The translations under genes were made by a program, and so were the position numbers. A stretch of 64,000 bases of DNA from Chaetoceros tenuissimus (Eukaryota > Bacillariophyta > Thalassiosirophyceae > Chaetocerotales > Chaetocerotaceae): assembly GCA_021927905.1 (NCBI GenBank), contig BLLK01000047.1, forward strand, positions 186,001 to 250,000, read 5' to 3'. Under the pieces are notes generated by a model. It was given only the letters and a program-made list of their open reading frames with translations, was not told the origin of the DNA and did not search any database. Position 1 is the first letter of the stretch. Each line of letters begins with the position of its first letter. Positions 9,381 to 18,959 of this stretch are shown here, in pieces.

Positions 9381-11282
9381 ATGGAATCAAATGAAAGCCT
9401 ATCAAATGACTCCATTCAATTGACTCTATCAAGATCAACCTATCCCATGAAGGGATCCGTCATCGGCTCACTCTCCATTCCCCCTTCTGCAAATGTATCA
9501 ACTGTCAAACTGTACATTGCAGGTCGATGTCGATTAGATTCCCGATGGCACGACATCTCCACCGCTAAAAAACGATATGGGACTCATCCCTGTCATGCAG
9601 AATTACCTCCTTGGATCGAAGAACTCGTGGAAGATTCGTACTTTGCAAAGAAGAAGGACAAAAGTGTTGGAAGAACAGTAAGGGAATCTTCCATGAGATC
9701 CACTTTGAGTTTCAATTCGATTCGAAGTAATTCGAGTAAATTATCATTAGGATCCCGATCGACCAGTAGTCAAAGCACTACTACAAAAAAGAAGAAGAGG
9801 GGCAAACATGAATCGATATGTTTTTGGTCCACAAATGTATTGCAATTGTGTCATGATGAAATTTTAGTTCCTTTTGTCAACAATGGGTCAGATGATGATT
9901 ATGAAGAAGAAAAGCCTTTGAGTATGAGTGGTAGTAATTGGATGAAGAATGCCACGAAATATTTGGAAACTTTGCAGACATATCAGAATAACACGGAAGA
10001 AGAAGAATATTTGAGTCAAGACGAGAGTGAAGCTAGTGATGAGAGTCAAGAGAGTGATGACCATGAGTCTATAGATTCTGATTCGGATGCTTCTTCTGCT
10101 TCGAGTGATTATAGTTCCAGTAGTGAACATGACTCTGACAGTGATATTTCACAGCAAGAATTGGATGATGGGACTGAAATGGAACAATTGATTCGAGAAG
10201 TGACCAATACTTCCATTGAGAATGATGCAGCTACGGAAGAACGAGAATTGCATGCAGCGACGGAAGCAGCAGCTACTCCTACAAATCCATCTTCTAGCAA
10301 CAACACGCCAATTGACAAGGAAAAGCCACTGTACTTTACATTTCGGACAGATTTACCAGATGACATTATACCAACACTCAATGCAATTTGTGTCAGATAT
10401 TACTATTCTGCAGTTGCATACATTACAGACACGGAAGGGAATGCAACAGTCCTACAAGTACCATTCACAGTCATTGCACCTACCAAACAATCCATCCTTC
10501 AACAATCCATTCAAAAATATCGTAATGCCAAAATATCCATTGGGAGTCTACACGCCTTATCGCATTCCAAAGCGAATCTCATTTCTTTATCGACTACGTA
10601 TAAAGCCGAACCATGGAGTATTTCCGTCAAACGGAATCAATGCAATCTTATCATGAATCAAAGTAATAGACGAGCTTTGACCATAGAAGAAAATGGAATG
10701 AAATGTGGTACATTGGAAATTATAGGTGGTGGTGTAATCGTACCTGGAGAAGATATCGTGTTGAAATTTACATGTCATGATGGGTTAGATGGGATACCTG
10801 TTTTGCCATGTTATCAAATGAGTGCGAATTTATATGGAGAAGAGTATGTCATGACTGTCGATGGGAAACGGAAAAAGCGTTGTCGATCCTTTGCGTTTGA
10901 TACGGATTATGAACGGGTTTATAGTGGTGTTACGGATTGTGTGGCTTTGTCTTTGCATTTACCAGAACAGAGTCCCATGACTATTCATACGGATTTTGTA
11001 GAGATTGTTGTCATGACGAGAATTGACTTTACAGTAAAGACTCCGGGGCACAAATCGTATAGATTCTTGACTGTGGAATTTCCATGTCGAGTAGTTCAAT
11101 CTGCACCGGAAGAAGAAGACATGGAGAATGATTTATCGTCTGTATTGGAAGATACATTATTGGATATGAAATGGGCGGGAAATGAGAATGAGTATGAAGA
11201 GCATCGGAAGCTGATTACATCGGATGTATTGAATGATTTGAATATGGTTGCTTTGCATGCATTGAATACATCTAGAGTGTAG
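9381..11282 (+). CDS. RGP1-like arrestin-fold protein with long acidic insert
   Basis: 633 aa, single exon, ATG at 9381. An arrestin-like N-terminal lobe (LSRSTYPMKGSVIGSLSIPP) is followed by a Ser/Asp/Glu-rich disordered insert at about 200-275. Strands around PLYFTFRTDLPDDIIP and ICVRYYYSAVAYIT come next, then LQVPFTVIAPT, then a second lobe (GTLEIIGGGVIVPGEDIVLKF...CVALSLHLPEQSP...VVMTRIDFTV). The order matches RGP1, the partner of RIC1 in the exchange factor that activates Rab6/Ypt6 for endosome-to-Golgi traffic. The match is architectural and local, so moderate certainty. This is the only intact copy; pieces of it recur at 12430-13097 and 16164-16437. Confidence 0.55.
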   Translation: MESNESLSNDSIQLTLSRSTYPMKGSVIGSLSIPPSANVSTVKLYIAGRCRLDSRWHDISTAKKRYGTHPCHAELPPWIEELVEDSYFAKKKDKSVGRTVRESSMRSTLSFNSIRSNSSKLSLGSRSTSSQSTTTKKKKRGKHESICFWSTNVLQLCHDEILVPFVNNGSDDDYEEEKPLSMSGSNWMKNATKYLETLQTYQNNTEEEEYLSQDESEASDESQESDDHESIDSDSDASSASSDYSSSSEHDSDSDISQQELDDGTEMEQLIREVTNTSIENDAATEERELHAATEAAATPTNPSSSNNTPIDKEKPLYFTFRTDLPDDIIPTLNAICVRYYYSAVAYITDTEGNATVLQVPFTVIAPTKQSILQQSIQKYRNAKISIGSLHALSHSKANLISLSTTYKAEPWSISVKRNQCNLIMNQSNRRALTIEENGMKCGTLEIIGGGVIVPGEDIVLKFTCHDGLDGIPVLPCYQMSANLYGEEYVMTVDGKRKKRCRSFAFDTDYERVYSGVTDCVALSLHLPEQSPMTIHTDFVEIVVMTRIDFTVKTPGHKSYRFLTVEFPCRVVQSAPEEEDMENDLSSVLEDTLLDMKWAGNENEYEEHRKLITSDVLNDLNMVALHALNTSRV

Positions 11283-12034
11283 AAAGAAGGGTTGCACAAT
11301 CCACATGATGACAACTATTTCCAAATAAGAAACGGTAAAGAATTGTAGCCGCCATCTTATCGAAAGCAAGCTTTTGGATGATTTGAAAATGGTTTCTCTC
11401 CATCATGCCTTGAGAGTAAATTTAGAATTTGGAAAAAGGTTACGGCTTCTATTCAGTTTGGATTGCATTTTCAAAATCATATTATTTACAAAGCATATCC
11501 AAAACAAATATATATAATATAAATATTAAGTTTCTTTTTATTTTGGAATGAGACACGAACAATATCTCGTCATATTAAAATTGCATCAATACGTAATAGA
11601 ATAAAAAAATTGATATCTACGAACTATTTGATTGAAGAGGTATGCCTCCGTTGCAAACTACTTATATGTCACGTCTCACTATAGAAATATAAGTAAAAGT
11701 TCTCTACATAGTACAGAATAAAATAGTATTTGTTGAACTGAATTTTTAAAATGGAAATTCAAATGCTTTTTTGATGGTTTGAATCGAATCTGGAAAGAGA
11801 AGTTGACATTTGAGGATAGGCTAATCATGATATGTCAGAATAGGCCAATTTTATGTTACAGAAGACGACATTGGGATATGCAACAAAACACAGCAGCAAC
11901 ACAGCAAACGGGCAAACAGCAGAAGAAGTTTTCCGGTGACTGGCTGTATCTCAAGTTTTGCACAATCATCAATGTAAGGAGTGCAATCTGCTATCATATG
12001 AGAAAAGAAAATTATTGTTATAATTATGAAAGAG
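11283..12034. repeat. Spacer duplicated at 16438-17175
   Basis: The sequence after the RGP1-like stop (AGAAAGAAGGGTTGCACAA...; AATTTGGAAAAAGGTTACGG) matches the sequence after the broken copy at 16437. The stretch from about 11790 (GAGAAGTTGACAT..., GACATTGG.AATATGCAACAAA) matches about 16995-17110, just upstream of the intact F-box gene. Order and orientation are the same in both. No gene of its own is supported. Confidence 0.6.
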
Positions 12035-12130
12035 ATGCAAAGTGCCAAAGAATGAAACGAGCCGGGACTCACGAAAGCAGCAACAGCTCTAGCAGCTTCA
12101 AGAACTCTAGCTAGCAGGAGTCATGGCAAC
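12035..12130 (+). pseudogene. Remnant of F-box gene 5' end (first head)
   Basis: GAGATGCAAAGTGCCAAA...CTCACGAAAGCAGCA resembles the start of the intact F-box gene at 17176 (MQSAKRIKIAHESSSSSS), but single-base changes destroy the frame within a few codons. It is followed about 100 bp later by a second, better preserved head. Confidence 0.5.
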
Positions 12131-12230
12131 AAAAACACAACAGAAGAGAATGAACATGATGAGACAACCAACAAGTATCTGGCTGAGTTCATACATCTAT
12201 TCGACTCATAGGTAAACAGGAAGAAACAAA

Positions 12231-12410
12231 ATGTCAGATAGAAAAAGAATCAAGATAGCTCACGAAAGCAGCAGTAACAGCTCTAGTAGTAATGACATAA
12301 ATCATATCGATGAGTTGCCTCAAGAATTATTTCAACATTGTCTCGAGTTTGTCGGCAAAGGCAACTTTGCCTGTGTAGCTCCAGTATCAAAACACTTTTA
12401 TTGGAACTAA
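12231..12410 (+). pseudogene. Truncated F-box gene copy (second head)
   Basis: ATG at 12231 reads 59 codons: MSDRKRIKIAHESSS..., then the F-box ELPQELFQHCLEFVGKGNF and VAPVSKHFYWN, almost identical to residues 1-63 of the intact protein at 17176. A small deletion then turns the Tyr codon region into TAA (12408-12410). The repeat domain is absent; sequence derived from the RGP1-like gene follows within 20 bp. It could still make an F-box-only peptide, but a broken copy is the simplest reading. Confidence 0.65.
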
Positions 12411-12429
12411 ATGGGAGTGACAATAAAGA

Positions 12430-13097
12430 GTAATCATGACAGAAGAAGAATGTTTGAGTGAAGACGAGATTGAAAAGAGTGGTGACCATGAGTCTATAGA
12501 CTCTGAATCTGATGGTTCTTCTTCTTCGAGCGATTACAGTTCCAGTAGTGAACATGACTCAGACAGTGATATTTCACAGCAAGAATTGGATGATGGGACT
12601 GAAATGGAACAATTGATGCGAGAAGTGACCAATAATTACAATGAGATTTATGCAACTCTCTATACCAACACGGAAGCACAACAACTAGATACAGCAGAAG
12701 AAGAAGCATATGGATAGTAAGAATGGGCACATAAAGGTGTTGCAGATTTGTGTGGCTTTGTCTTTGCATCTACCGGAACAGAGTCCACGACTTCCCAAAA
12801 TATAGACTTGTAGAGATTGTTGTCATGACGAGGATTGACTTTGCAGTCAAGACTCAGGGGCACAAAATATATAGATTCTTGACTGTAGAGTTTTCATGTC
12901 GAGTACTTCAATCTACACCAGAAGAAGAAGACATGAAGAATGATTAATCATCAGTGTTGGAGGAAGATAAATTATTGGATATGAAATGGGCGGGAAAGGA
13001 AGATGAGTATGACGAGCATCGGAAGCTAATTACCTCGGATGTATTGAATGATTTGAATATGGTTGCATTGCATACATTGAGAGCCTATAGAGCTTAG
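12430..13097 (+). pseudogene. Broken RGP1-like copy with internal deletion
   Basis: 12430-12716 matches the acidic insert of the intact gene (about 9997-10300). 12740-13097 matches its 3' end (about 10918-11282), with roughly 600 bp lost between. Stops interrupt the frame at 12715-12717 and inside the C-terminal part, where the Leu codon of ENDLSSVLE is TAA here. The ending ITSDVLNDLNMVALH is still readable. No start of its own. It is joined directly to the truncated F-box head. Confidence 0.7.
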
Positions 13098-13560
13098 TAA
13101 GAAGAGAAAAATTGTGATTTTGCACAGAGAGAATGATGTTCCCCATCACGGGGCTCCTATTTGCAGCAGATGAAAACGAAAGCCATGCATTGCATTTTGA
13201 GGAGAGAACATTTTTTTTTTTTCATTGTCTCCATCACGGAACCTAGCGCTATCACTCTACTCTTTCAATGCAAATCATTTTTTGAAATTAGAGAGACAAA
13301 GTGAATTCAATAACTTTTTCAAAATTGAATAAAGAAATATTCCAAACATTATTTTAATATTTTCAATTGTTATTTTTTAATTACATACAAAACTACACTT
13401 TCACTTTCTCACGACATGCATCCTCTCTCATACATACAAAACTCACTACATAGTGATCAATCCGAACTATCTGAACAAATCATACCATTCCTTCCAACAA
13501 TAATTTCAGTAATATCTTGTACAAGATATTATTGTTTGGCATTCATATCAAATTCTGCCT
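13098..13560. other. Intergenic, AT-rich
   Basis: Lies between the broken RGP1 copy and the 3' end of the PSxxP gene. It includes a T10-type run near 13211 and no coding signal. It would hold the 3' UTR of the minus-strand gene. Confidence 0.4.
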
Positions 13561-15370
13561 TTATACTCTTGCTTTCGGATTCTTTGTACCTCTCGGATTC
13601 TTTGTACCTTTCGGATTCTTTGTACCGTTAGGATTCTTTGTACCGTTAGGATTCTTTGTACCGTTAGGATTCTTCGGAGCTCTCGAAGCCTTTGGAGCTC
13701 TCGAAGCCTTCACAGATTTCATTTTGGATGGAGAATCGGATGGCGACATGGATGGAGCATGACTACCACAACCAATAGATTTTGAAGACTTTCCTTTTAA
13801 ACTTTTGCGATTCTTCTTACTAGATTTAGTTGGTTGTGCGGAAGGCATCATAGAACAACTTGGCATGAAAGAAGGTTCCGAAGAAGGCATTGAGCTCGGC
13901 AAGCTTGATGGCTGTGAGGAAGGTACAACCGAAGGGATATCGCTTGGCATCGAAGACGGAACAGAACTTGGCTGGTCAGATGGAATGTCTGACGGAACAT
14001 CTGATGGCATCGATGACGGAAGCAAACTTGGTTGACCTGATGGAATGTCTGATGGAATATCTGAAGGCACGTCATAGAAGCATTAAGGCAAAAAAATAAA
14101 GTTAGTGAAAAGTTACAATAGAGAAAAAGGCTATTACAAACAAAGACTCATGCATGAAAGAAGAAAAGCCGTATTTAAGGCGGTGGTCTTGCAAATCAAA
14201 AGAGAGACAAAATACAAGTCGCATTCACTCACCACTTGGAACATCAGAAGGTACGTCAGAAGGTACGTCGGACGGAGTATCTGAAGGTTGGTCTATTGAG
14301 TAGAAGTAGAAACAAAGGAAAGAACAGAGTTAGGAAAGAGAGTTAGTTATGTTTCGAAGTGTTGGTTTGTTTCCTACCTGATGGCATCATCGATTCATGA
14401 CAAGCTGTATCCAAGATGTTATTATTATTTTCGCCAGTATTAACCACATCACAGCAGCTTTGGTTTGCGTCAAAGATTCCAGTAAAGTCTGAATCACTTC
14501 CGCAGTTTTGACATACATTATCATTGGTACTAACACACTCTAAAGCTTCCACAAGGACATTTGCCACTGCAGTAGAGAATTTGCGAATGTTTTGGCACGC
14601 TTGAACTCAATCGCAAGCATTCATTTGAATTTCAACTGTTGCAGATGAACTATCTCTTGCAATAGCTCTACATGCGTTTCTTCCATCGCAAGCATTCATT
14701 TGAACTTCGACTGTACTTGCAGATGTAGCTGCTTCTACAATATTTCTACACGCATTGCGTCCTTGGCATGCTCCTATTCCAACTTTAACTGTGCTACCAT
14801 TCGCATTTTGTGCAATACCTTGACAGCTCTTAAACCCGTTACATGAATTTGGGCAGATTTCATAACTTGATGATGCAGTATTCCAACCACGGCCACACGC
14901 ATCTGTACCTGATGACGCTCCTTGTCCACAGCAATTATTGTTACCACAATAAGTGCTTAAAGTAATAGAACTTCCAGTGTTAGGGTCAGTTCCAGTCCAA
15001 TTATCCAAATTATCAGCCCCACCTGAAACTGTTTTTGAAAATACTGGACATGTGTTTTGCAAACTTCTTTTCGTTCCTTTCATTGCCACCTATTTCATTA
15101 TGGATAAAACAAAGGAGTTAGAATTTGAATATATATAATATATGTATATATATATGCATAAGATATTGTGTCGATATCCATAGATACTGATTGATCAAAA
15201 TATCAACAGCTGATATTTTGATCAATCACCACTTAATTAAATCATACAAACTAAGAACGTACAGATGAAAGATTTGCTCCTGGAGAATCATTTGCAGCTG
15301 ATGGTTTGATCAAAGCAGAAGCTGCTGAGATACAAGCAAGAGTTTTGACCGATAGAGCACTAAATCTCAT
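13561..15370 (-). CDS. Secreted Cys-rich repeat / PSxxP / KNPNGT protein, four exons, one in-frame TGA
   Basis: Proposed exons on the minus strand: 15370-15263, 15089-14378, 14292-14233, 14060-13561. Donors are GTACGT, GTAGGA and GTGAGT; all phases agree (0, 1, 1). Exon 1 encodes a signal peptide (MRFSALSVKTLACISAASAL). Exon 2 has many Cys and repeats of the type ACDGRNACRAIARDSSSATVEIQMN. Exons 2-4 give a PSDxPS run (about 20 units), then a Ser/Lys segment, RAPKASRAPK, and five 18-bp units coding NPNGTK-like hexapeptides to the end. About 459 codons. In exon 2 a TGA (14609-14607) replaces the Gly of one DGRNAC repeat, while the same frame stays open beyond it. The gene is therefore a recent nonsense allele, a sequencing error or, less likely, a recoded stop. 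A wall or extracellular matrix role is inference. Confidence 0.6.
13577..13666 (-). repeat. Five 18-bp coding minisatellite units
   Basis: Five successive units of GGATTCTTTGTACCNNNN (plus-strand sense) encode the hexapeptides NPNGTK, NPKGTK and NPRGTK at the C-terminus of the PSxxP protein. Units differ only at the last positions, so copy number is likely to vary between strains. Confidence 0.75.
15188..15228. repeat. Perfect 18-bp inverted repeat inside intron 1 of the PSxxP gene
   Basis: TGATTGATCAAAATATCA (15188-15205) and its exact reverse complement (15211-15228) flank a 5-nt loop. It sits in the 173-bp first intron, between donor and acceptor, so the pre-mRNA can form a long hairpin. 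Confidence 0.65.
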
Positions 15371-16163
15371 GGTACAGAAAATGGTATTTGTTGAAATTAT
15401 GGCAACAGAGAAGGTGAAAATGAAGTCGACATGGGTCAACATTTCTTCACAATGCCTAAACGGCGAGGCTAAATGGATGTAAAATATCCATGATTGGAAG
15501 GATTTATCTGTCAAAGGAGCTAAATGATTCTGATTCTACTCGTTGTGCTCTACTTTCAGCGAACAATGTTGGGTTCGTGTTGCAATCACATTTCATAATT
15601 CTCATCTTCTGTTTTATTTTCGGAAGTTGATTATAATTTTTATCGATGATCAGCGATAACAATATGTGAAAATATAGGCAACAGGGAAGAGTAGTGTACC
15701 GATATAGTGTGTCTACTTACCTCGATTGTGTTTTCTCTCTGTTCTTTCTGCAACGAGTCGAAGAGGGAACCCAATAATGAAGCAAAATGAGCTACAGATA
15801 TGTCGTTTTGTCGGAGTCATCGAAAGAAGGCTCCGAATATTGTGTGTTCGATGTGACTGTAGAGCATGATTGTCTGAGCGAATACGATTATCTTTTATAT
15901 TTATCATCCTCTTCAGATTTATGCATCATTTCCATCAATAGTGGACACTAACTAGATACTTCCATTTGACGAAATGAAATCTAGACTACTGGATCAAAAG
16001 CGACACATCATGAAAGAAAAGAGGAACAATTTTGATCAAGAAGAGCAAGAACTTGCTTGTTCTATCCAAAATAGAGATCCAAAATAGAAGAGACTCGTGA
16101 CAATTCAGTACACAATAAGAACTGATTTGCATTGTAGAGCGAAGTTTTGATCATGGTGACTTA
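15371..16163. other. Intergenic, no gene supported
   Basis: About 790 bp upstream of the PSxxP gene. Open frames here are short and featureless. The promoter of the minus-strand gene should lie in its first few hundred bases. Confidence 0.4.
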
Positions 16164-16437
16164 ATGTACTGGCGGAAATCTTATAGATTCTTGACGGTAG
16201 AACTTCCATGTTGCCGAGTAGTTCAATCTATCAGAAGAAGAAGAAGAAGAAGAAGATATGAAAAATGATTTATTGCCAGTATTGGGTACATTGGAATACA
16301 TTGCATATTGGATAGGGAAATGCGGGAAAAAGAAGAGTACGAAGAGCATTGGAAGGTGCCAGTGATTTTTGGATGTATTGAATGATTTGAATAGTATGAT
16401 TGCTTTGCATGTATTGAGTAAATCTAGAGCTCCTTAG
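16164..16437 (+). pseudogene. 3' remnant of an RGP1-like copy
   Basis: Matches the last 250 bp of the intact gene: YRFLTVE, a lengthened GAA run where the intact gene has EEED, then DVLNDLN...ALH.L. Several frameshifts are present and nothing upstream is preserved. It is followed by the same 3' flank as the intact gene, and then by the intact F-box gene, so it marks the second copy of the RGP1-to-F-box block. Confidence 0.6.
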
Positions 16438-17175
16438 AAAGAAGCATGGGACAAATCCTAAGATAATATTTCTAAATAGTAAAAAGTAAAGAATTGCAGT
16501 CTTCGCCTTGCTTTTAAAATATTATCTAAAGTAATGCATCGAATGATTTGAATATCATGAATTGAGTAAATATTGAATTTGGTGGAAAGGTTACGACCAT
16601 CCATGTAACAAAGATTTCCGAACAAGAAGACTTGAAGTATTGTAGTTGTCTTTTTATAATACACAGTGATTTTATCTTTGAACAGTGATCCATCTTTCAA
16701 ATCATATCTAAACTTCACTGAAGAGTGCATTCTATATTTTACTATCATCACTCTTACTTTCTCCATCTCTGCCTCCCATCATGTAACGAACATATTATTG
16801 CTTTTCAATCTTTACGTCATCTTCATCAGGGTACTACATATAAGGATTATTGGATAGGTAGGTATTCCGACGGAGTGATAAATAAATAAATTCTCATTGC
16901 ATATTACAGAATAAAATGAATATTGTGAGAACTAACTTTAGCTTTTGTTGATTTTTGTTTCATAAAAAATTGAAATTGAAATGCGTATTGAAAAGAGAAG
17001 TTGACATCAAAGATAGGCCAATTGTGGTATCAATAGAGGCCAATATCAGGGACGACATTGGTAAATATGCAACAAACAACACAGCAAAAGATTTTCAGAA
17101 GTTGTTTCTTGAGTTCTTACTACCATCATCGATGTTACCATTTAGGAAAAGTCAAGAGGTATAGAAATAAAAGAG
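16438..17175. repeat. Second copy of the RGP1-to-F-box spacer
   Basis: Colinear with 11283-12034 (3' flank of the RGP1-like gene, then F-box upstream sequence). It serves as the upstream region of the intact F-box gene. No separate gene is supported; a 69-codon frame at 16955-17164 is part of the duplicated flank. Confidence 0.5.
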
Positions 17176-18747
17176 ATGCAAAGTGCTAAACGAATCAAGA
17201 TAGCTCACGAAAGTAGCAGTAGTAGCTCCAAGAGATCTAGTAGCAGTCATGACATAAATCATATCAATGAGTTGCCTCAAGAATTATTCCAACATTGTCT
17301 CGAGTTTGTCGGGAAAGGCAACTTTGCCTTTGTGGCTCCTGTCTCCAAACATTTCTATTGGAACTACATTTCAGTGGGAGTCCCCATGGAAAATAATATC
17401 TTGACTGTCGATGCTCTTCTTCAAATTGGTAGAAATAAATATACATCTGCTGAAGCGATTGCCACTGGATCCATGAGACTCGCAACAGAATGTTTTCTAG
17501 AAGCGCCATATGAATTCCAAGAAGCTATCTGTCGATATGCTGCTATTCACGGACGAGATGATATTCTTGAGTGTGGAATATCTTTTGGACTACCGATGCC
17601 TGATGTGTTTGATGAAAAATGGGAAACTCTAGCTACTATTGTAAAAAATGGGCATATGGGCACTTTAAAGAAGTTATGGAAGGAAGGTGTTGTTTTCGAC
17701 TCTAAATGGTTTGCTCTCGCAATGGAAGAAAAAGATTGTATTCGCGAACTGCATTTGCTAATTAGGAATGGTTACACTAATATTGATGATGATGAATACA
17801 GCATCACTCTAGCACTTGGAAGGAAAGGTCATCTTGATCTTTTGAAAGAAGATCACGATAAAGGAGAAATTCATTTAGGTCCAGGTGAATTTTGGTATAT
17901 GCCAAGTGGAGGTCATGTTGAAGTTATGAAGTGGTTTATACAACATTATGAGTGGGAATGGTGTTCGTGGGTATTTTGTGGTGCTGCTAGTAGCGAGAGC
18001 ATTCCTATGCTTGAGCTTTGTTTAAGGAATGGATGCCCTTTTGATGAAGAAGTATACGTTCCTGCTCTTAAATGTAATGATAAGGCAATGGCCCTCAATT
18101 TGGTAAAGTGGCTTAGACAACACAATATTCCTTGGGATGAAAGAGCTTGTGCCAATGCTGCTCGACAAGGTAATTTAGATGCTCTCATATGGTTAAGAAA
18201 AAATGGATGTCCGTGGGATGAAGACACATTTCACAACACTGTAGTATCTGGAGAAATAGATGTAATGGAATACAGCTTTGCAAATGATTGTCCATCGGAT
18301 CCTTCCAGGTTGTTTTTATTTGCCTTCTCTGAAGGCAAGTCTGAAGCAAAGAGTTTGGAAATCTTCAAGTGGCTCCGACAGAAGTCTATTGATTGGAATG
18401 AAGAGGCAAGCTACGAGGCATCCAAATTTAGACATGTGTCAACCTTAAAATGGGCATTGGAGAACGGTTGTCCCTGGAACGAACTCATACTTGAGACAGC
18501 AATAGAAATATATAATTTGCCAGTGTTAGAATATTGCGTGAAATTCCAACTGCATCGTTTCCAAAATATCTACGTAAGAGCAATAGAGTTTATGCACTAC
18601 AATAAAAAATCAACACGAGAAAAAATCAGAATGCTTCAACTTATACACGATAATGGCATACCTTGGAACAAGAAAGTCTCATCTTGTGCTGAAGAATTGG
18701 ATGAAAAAGGAATTTTGAGATGGTTACGTTGCAACGGATGCCAATAG
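17176..18747 (+). CDS. F-box protein with ankyrin-like WLRxNGCPWDE repeats
   Basis: 523 aa, ATG at 17176. A basic/Ser-rich N-terminus (KRIKIAHESSSSSS) precedes an F-box at about 31-63 (NELPQELFQHCLEFVGKGNFAFVAPVSKHFYWN). From about 150 onward come roughly a dozen degenerate ankyrin-like helical repeats, clearest as KWLRQHNIPWDERACANAAR and IWLRKNGCPWDEDTF. F-box proteins bind SKP1 and present targets to a cullin ubiquitin ligase; the repeats would choose the target. Large families of this type occur in centric diatoms. It is the only intact member here; two broken heads lie at 12035-12410 and a piece of its tail at 18777. Confidence 0.8.
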   Translation: MQSAKRIKIAHESSSSSSKRSSSSHDINHINELPQELFQHCLEFVGKGNFAFVAPVSKHFYWNYISVGVPMENNILTVDALLQIGRNKYTSAEAIATGSMRLATECFLEAPYEFQEAICRYAAIHGRDDILECGISFGLPMPDVFDEKWETLATIVKNGHMGTLKKLWKEGVVFDSKWFALAMEEKDCIRELHLLIRNGYTNIDDDEYSITLALGRKGHLDLLKEDHDKGEIHLGPGEFWYMPSGGHVEVMKWFIQHYEWEWCSWVFCGAASSESIPMLELCLRNGCPFDEEVYVPALKCNDKAMALNLVKWLRQHNIPWDERACANAARQGNLDALIWLRKNGCPWDEDTFHNTVVSGEIDVMEYSFANDCPSDPSRLFLFAFSEGKSEAKSLEIFKWLRQKSIDWNEEASYEASKFRHVSTLKWALENGCPWNELILETAIEIYNLPVLEYCVKFQLHRFQNIYVRAIEFMHYNKKSTREKIRMLQLIHDNGIPWNKKVSSCAEELDEKGILRWLRCNGCQ

Positions 18748-18776
18748 CATGAGATTGAAAGAATTTCCGAAAAAGG

Positions 18777-18870
18777 CGGTTGAGATTTCCAATGCACTAG
18801 TATTAGAATATTGTACGAAAGTCCGACTTCACCAATCTCAAAACATCTACGTAAGAACTAGCTATAAACA
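18777..18870 (+). pseudogene. Duplicated fragment of the F-box gene tail
   Basis: GAGATTTCCAATGCACTAGTATTAGAATATTG...CAAAACATCTACGTAAGA resembles 18500-18587 inside the intact gene (NLPVLEYCVKFQLHRFQNIYVRA). It lies just after the stop and has no open frame of use. Confidence 0.55.
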
Positions 18871-18959
18871 ATATCCTAAAATTATTGTTACAATATCTAG
18901 ATCTAGCTAGTTTGAAATACAGTGTAAAATACCCCATTACACTAATACACAATTCATAT

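Noticed and set aside
12436-12717. A 93-codon acidic protein
   Set aside because: It is a copy of the acidic insert of the RGP1-like gene inside a broken duplicate, with no start context or 3' coding of its own.
13400-13760. Plus-strand reading of the GFFVPLGFF-type repeat as a protein
   Set aside because: It is the reverse reading of the NPNGTK minisatellite in the spliced minus-strand gene.
14607-14609. Selenocysteine codon
   Set aside because: The TGA sits at a Gly position of a repeat, without a redox motif, and no SECIS element could be recognised by eye. Kept only as a test in the findings.
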